NCBI GenBank assembly: GCA_020696345.1
Contig: JAEHCK010000046.1
Location: forward strand, 1 to 32,788
Origin: Thermoplasmata archaeon
Lineage (GTDB): Archaea > Thermoplasmatota > Penumbrarchaeia > JAEHCK01
Length of the DNA stretch: 32,788 nt
Direction of reading: 5' to 3'
The notes beneath the pieces were generated by a model that saw only the letters and a program-made list of their open reading frames with translations, did not search any database and had not been told where the DNA came from. Shown here one piece after another: positions 31,954-32,788 of this stretch. Each line of letters starts with the position of its first letter. The stretch's first letter is position 1. A program made the translations under genes and the position numbers.

Positions 31954-32610
31954 ATGAAGAACTCGTTGATCTCAGTACTTAAACACATTGGTTTGGTTGG
32001 TGGTGTGCACGACTTCACACCAATTTCATCACGCATGTTAGCGGATGAGCTTGGCATTAGCCAGCAGTCAGCCTCGAAGAAGATCCTGGAATTGTTGGAA
32101 GACGAATTAATAACACGCCGCCTTGGAGCACGCAGACAATTCATAAAGATCACAGATAAGGGCCTGAATTTCTTAAGAAGTGAATACAGCGATTATCAGC
32201 GATTGTTCGAACTTGCAGACTATTTAACTATACGCGGCGTCGTCACAAGCGGCCTGGGTGAGGGCAAGTACTATGTTACTCAAAAAGGCTACATGGATCA
32301 ATTCATGGATAAGCTGTGGTTCAAACCGTATGAAGGTACATTAAATATAAAGATCTCGGGGCGCGACCTAAATAAGCTCTCACTTATAAAAAATCTTGAT
32401 GGAATACCCATCGACGGCTTCGAAGACCACGGCCGTACATTTGGTAAAGGCAAGTGCTTCTTGTGCGATATCCAGGGAGTCGAATGTGCAATAATGGATC
32501 CGAACCGCACCCACTATGAAAAGGTGATCGAAATTATTTCAAAGCATTACTTGAGGAACAAACTTAAACTAAAAGATGGTGATGTGGTTGAAGTTAGGAT
32601 CGCACTGTAA
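31954..32610 (+). CDS. ribK: HTH domain fused to CTP-type riboflavin kinase (RbkR-like)
   Basis: 218 residues. A winged helix fills about 1-85 (SRMLADELGISQQSASKKIL is the recognition part). The kinase domain follows: RGVVTSGLGEGKYYVTQKGY, FKPYEGTLNIKI, GRTFGKGKCFLCDIQGV, and HYEKVIEIISKHYLRNKLKL with LKDGDVVEV. Archaeal riboflavin kinases use CTP to make FMN, and the fused form (RbkR) also regulates riboflavin genes. The kinase assignment is sure; the regulatory role follows from the domain order and the nearby repeated motif. The gene is divergent from the creatininase-family gene. Confidence 0.94.
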   Translation: MKNSLISVLKHIGLVGGVHDFTPISSRMLADELGISQQSASKKILELLEDELITRRLGARRQFIKITDKGLNFLRSEYSDYQRLFELADYLTIRGVVTSGLGEGKYYVTQKGYMDQFMDKLWFKPYEGTLNIKISGRDLNKLSLIKNLDGIPIDGFEDHGRTFGKGKCFLCDIQGVECAIMDPNRTHYEKVIEIISKHYLRNKLKLKDGDVVEVRIAL

Positions 32611-32657
32611 TGATAAATTATCTAAATGAAAATAAAAATATTATGTTGAAAAATGAA

Positions 32658-32683
32658 ATACCGCACCCTAAAGGGCACGGTAT
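32658..32683. terminator. Symmetrical hairpin between two convergent genes
   Basis: ATACCG-CA-CCCT-AA-AGGG-CA-CGGTAT: two perfect stems separated by a symmetrical CA/CA internal loop. It lies 48 bp after the ribK stop and 13 bp after the stop of the gene coming from the right. No T-run follows, so it may stabilise mRNA ends or terminate transcription in both directions. Confidence 0.45.
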
Positions 32684-32695
32684 CTCATGGGTTAT

Positions 32696-32788
32696 TTAGG
32701 CATTGAAATTTTCGAGAGATGTTTGGCTAGTTTTAGTAAAGATACCGCCAGTCTGGGTTTCTTTGATATAATATTCCACTTTTTCTGA
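32696..32788 (-). CDS. C-terminal 30 residues of an unidentified gene (partial)
   Basis: The minus-strand frame entering from the right edge reads SEKVEYYIKETQTGGIFT, then KTSQTSLENFNA and a TAA at 32698-32696. Its composition is protein-like, better than the overlapping frame (Lys/Leu-rich, also open). Too short to identify; the start lies outside the window. Confidence 0.4.
   Translation of the reverse strand, partial: SEKVEYYIKETQTGGIFTKTSQTSLENFNA

Noticed and set aside
32700-32788. Alternative frame ending in KISMPK at the right edge
   Set aside because: Lys/Leu-rich, less protein-like than the overlapping frame; kept as an uncertainty in the partial-gene entry.

Overview
The window is archaeal. 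It carries a Cdc48/VAT-type double AAA+ ATPase, ribosomal protein L21e, the RNA polymerase subunit Rpo4 (RpoF), archaeosine synthase, Pus10, a CTP-type riboflavin kinase and an intron-containing elongator tRNA-Met. Many genes have strong Shine-Dalgarno sites, and TATA-like boxes lie upstream of several. The pus10-rpl21e-rpoF-DUF655 order and the PAS/GAF kinase remnant suggest a euryarchaeal lineage, perhaps Thermoplasmata-related. That placement is inference.

Layout. 1-450: the end of an ISL3-like transposase, then a tRNA-Met whose 3' end is duplicated 165 bp downstream around a small palindromic element. 560-5830: a three-repeat protein of unknown function, a coiled-coil zinc-ribbon protein, Cdc48 and a PRC-barrel protein. 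5930-9790: a decayed PAS/GAF sensor gene, then a cassette of an archaeal ATPase and an AbiE-type toxin/antitoxin pair, bounded by arrays of a 28-bp repeat. 9840-14460: a metallophosphoesterase, a large anchored surface protein and a cis-prenyltransferase with no conventional start codon. 14700-16100: tRNA-Gly(CCC) with copies of its own 3' part downstream, a 44-residue zinc protein and long repeat-rich gaps. 16100-19880: fdhD with an aldehyde ferredoxin oxidoreductase, then a GlcNAc-1-phosphate transferase-like membrane enzyme. 20120-25260: arcS, divergent from the pus10-rpl21e-rpoF-DUF655 block. 25525-30250: redox and repair genes (acyl-CoA dehydrogenase, AhpD-like, GAF, flavodoxin, AlkD-like, FmdE-like). 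30530-32610: a creatininase-family enzyme (ArfB candidate) divergent from an HTH-riboflavin kinase (RbkR-like), followed by the end of an unidentified gene.

Themes. tRNA modification (arcS, pus10) sits beside translation and transcription genes. Lipid-linked glycosylation is represented by the cis-prenyltransferase and the phosphosugar transferase. Tungsten/molybdenum enzymology (fdhD, aor) forms one operon. Flavin metabolism at the right end shows a shared promoter-proximal motif, possibly a regulatory site.

The gaps are unusually structured. They hold palindromic modules (some attached to tRNA T-arm copies), a 64-bp repeat in near-identical inverted copies, three hairpin-like arrays with an 8-bp period, a CTCACACA-type array and GGGGTCAG-rich sequence. 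The strongest candidates for something undescribed are the tRNA-linked palindromic elements, the 8-bp-period hairpin arrays, the 28-bp arrays around the AbiE/ATPase cassette, and the motif shared by the ArfB-like and RbkR-like genes.
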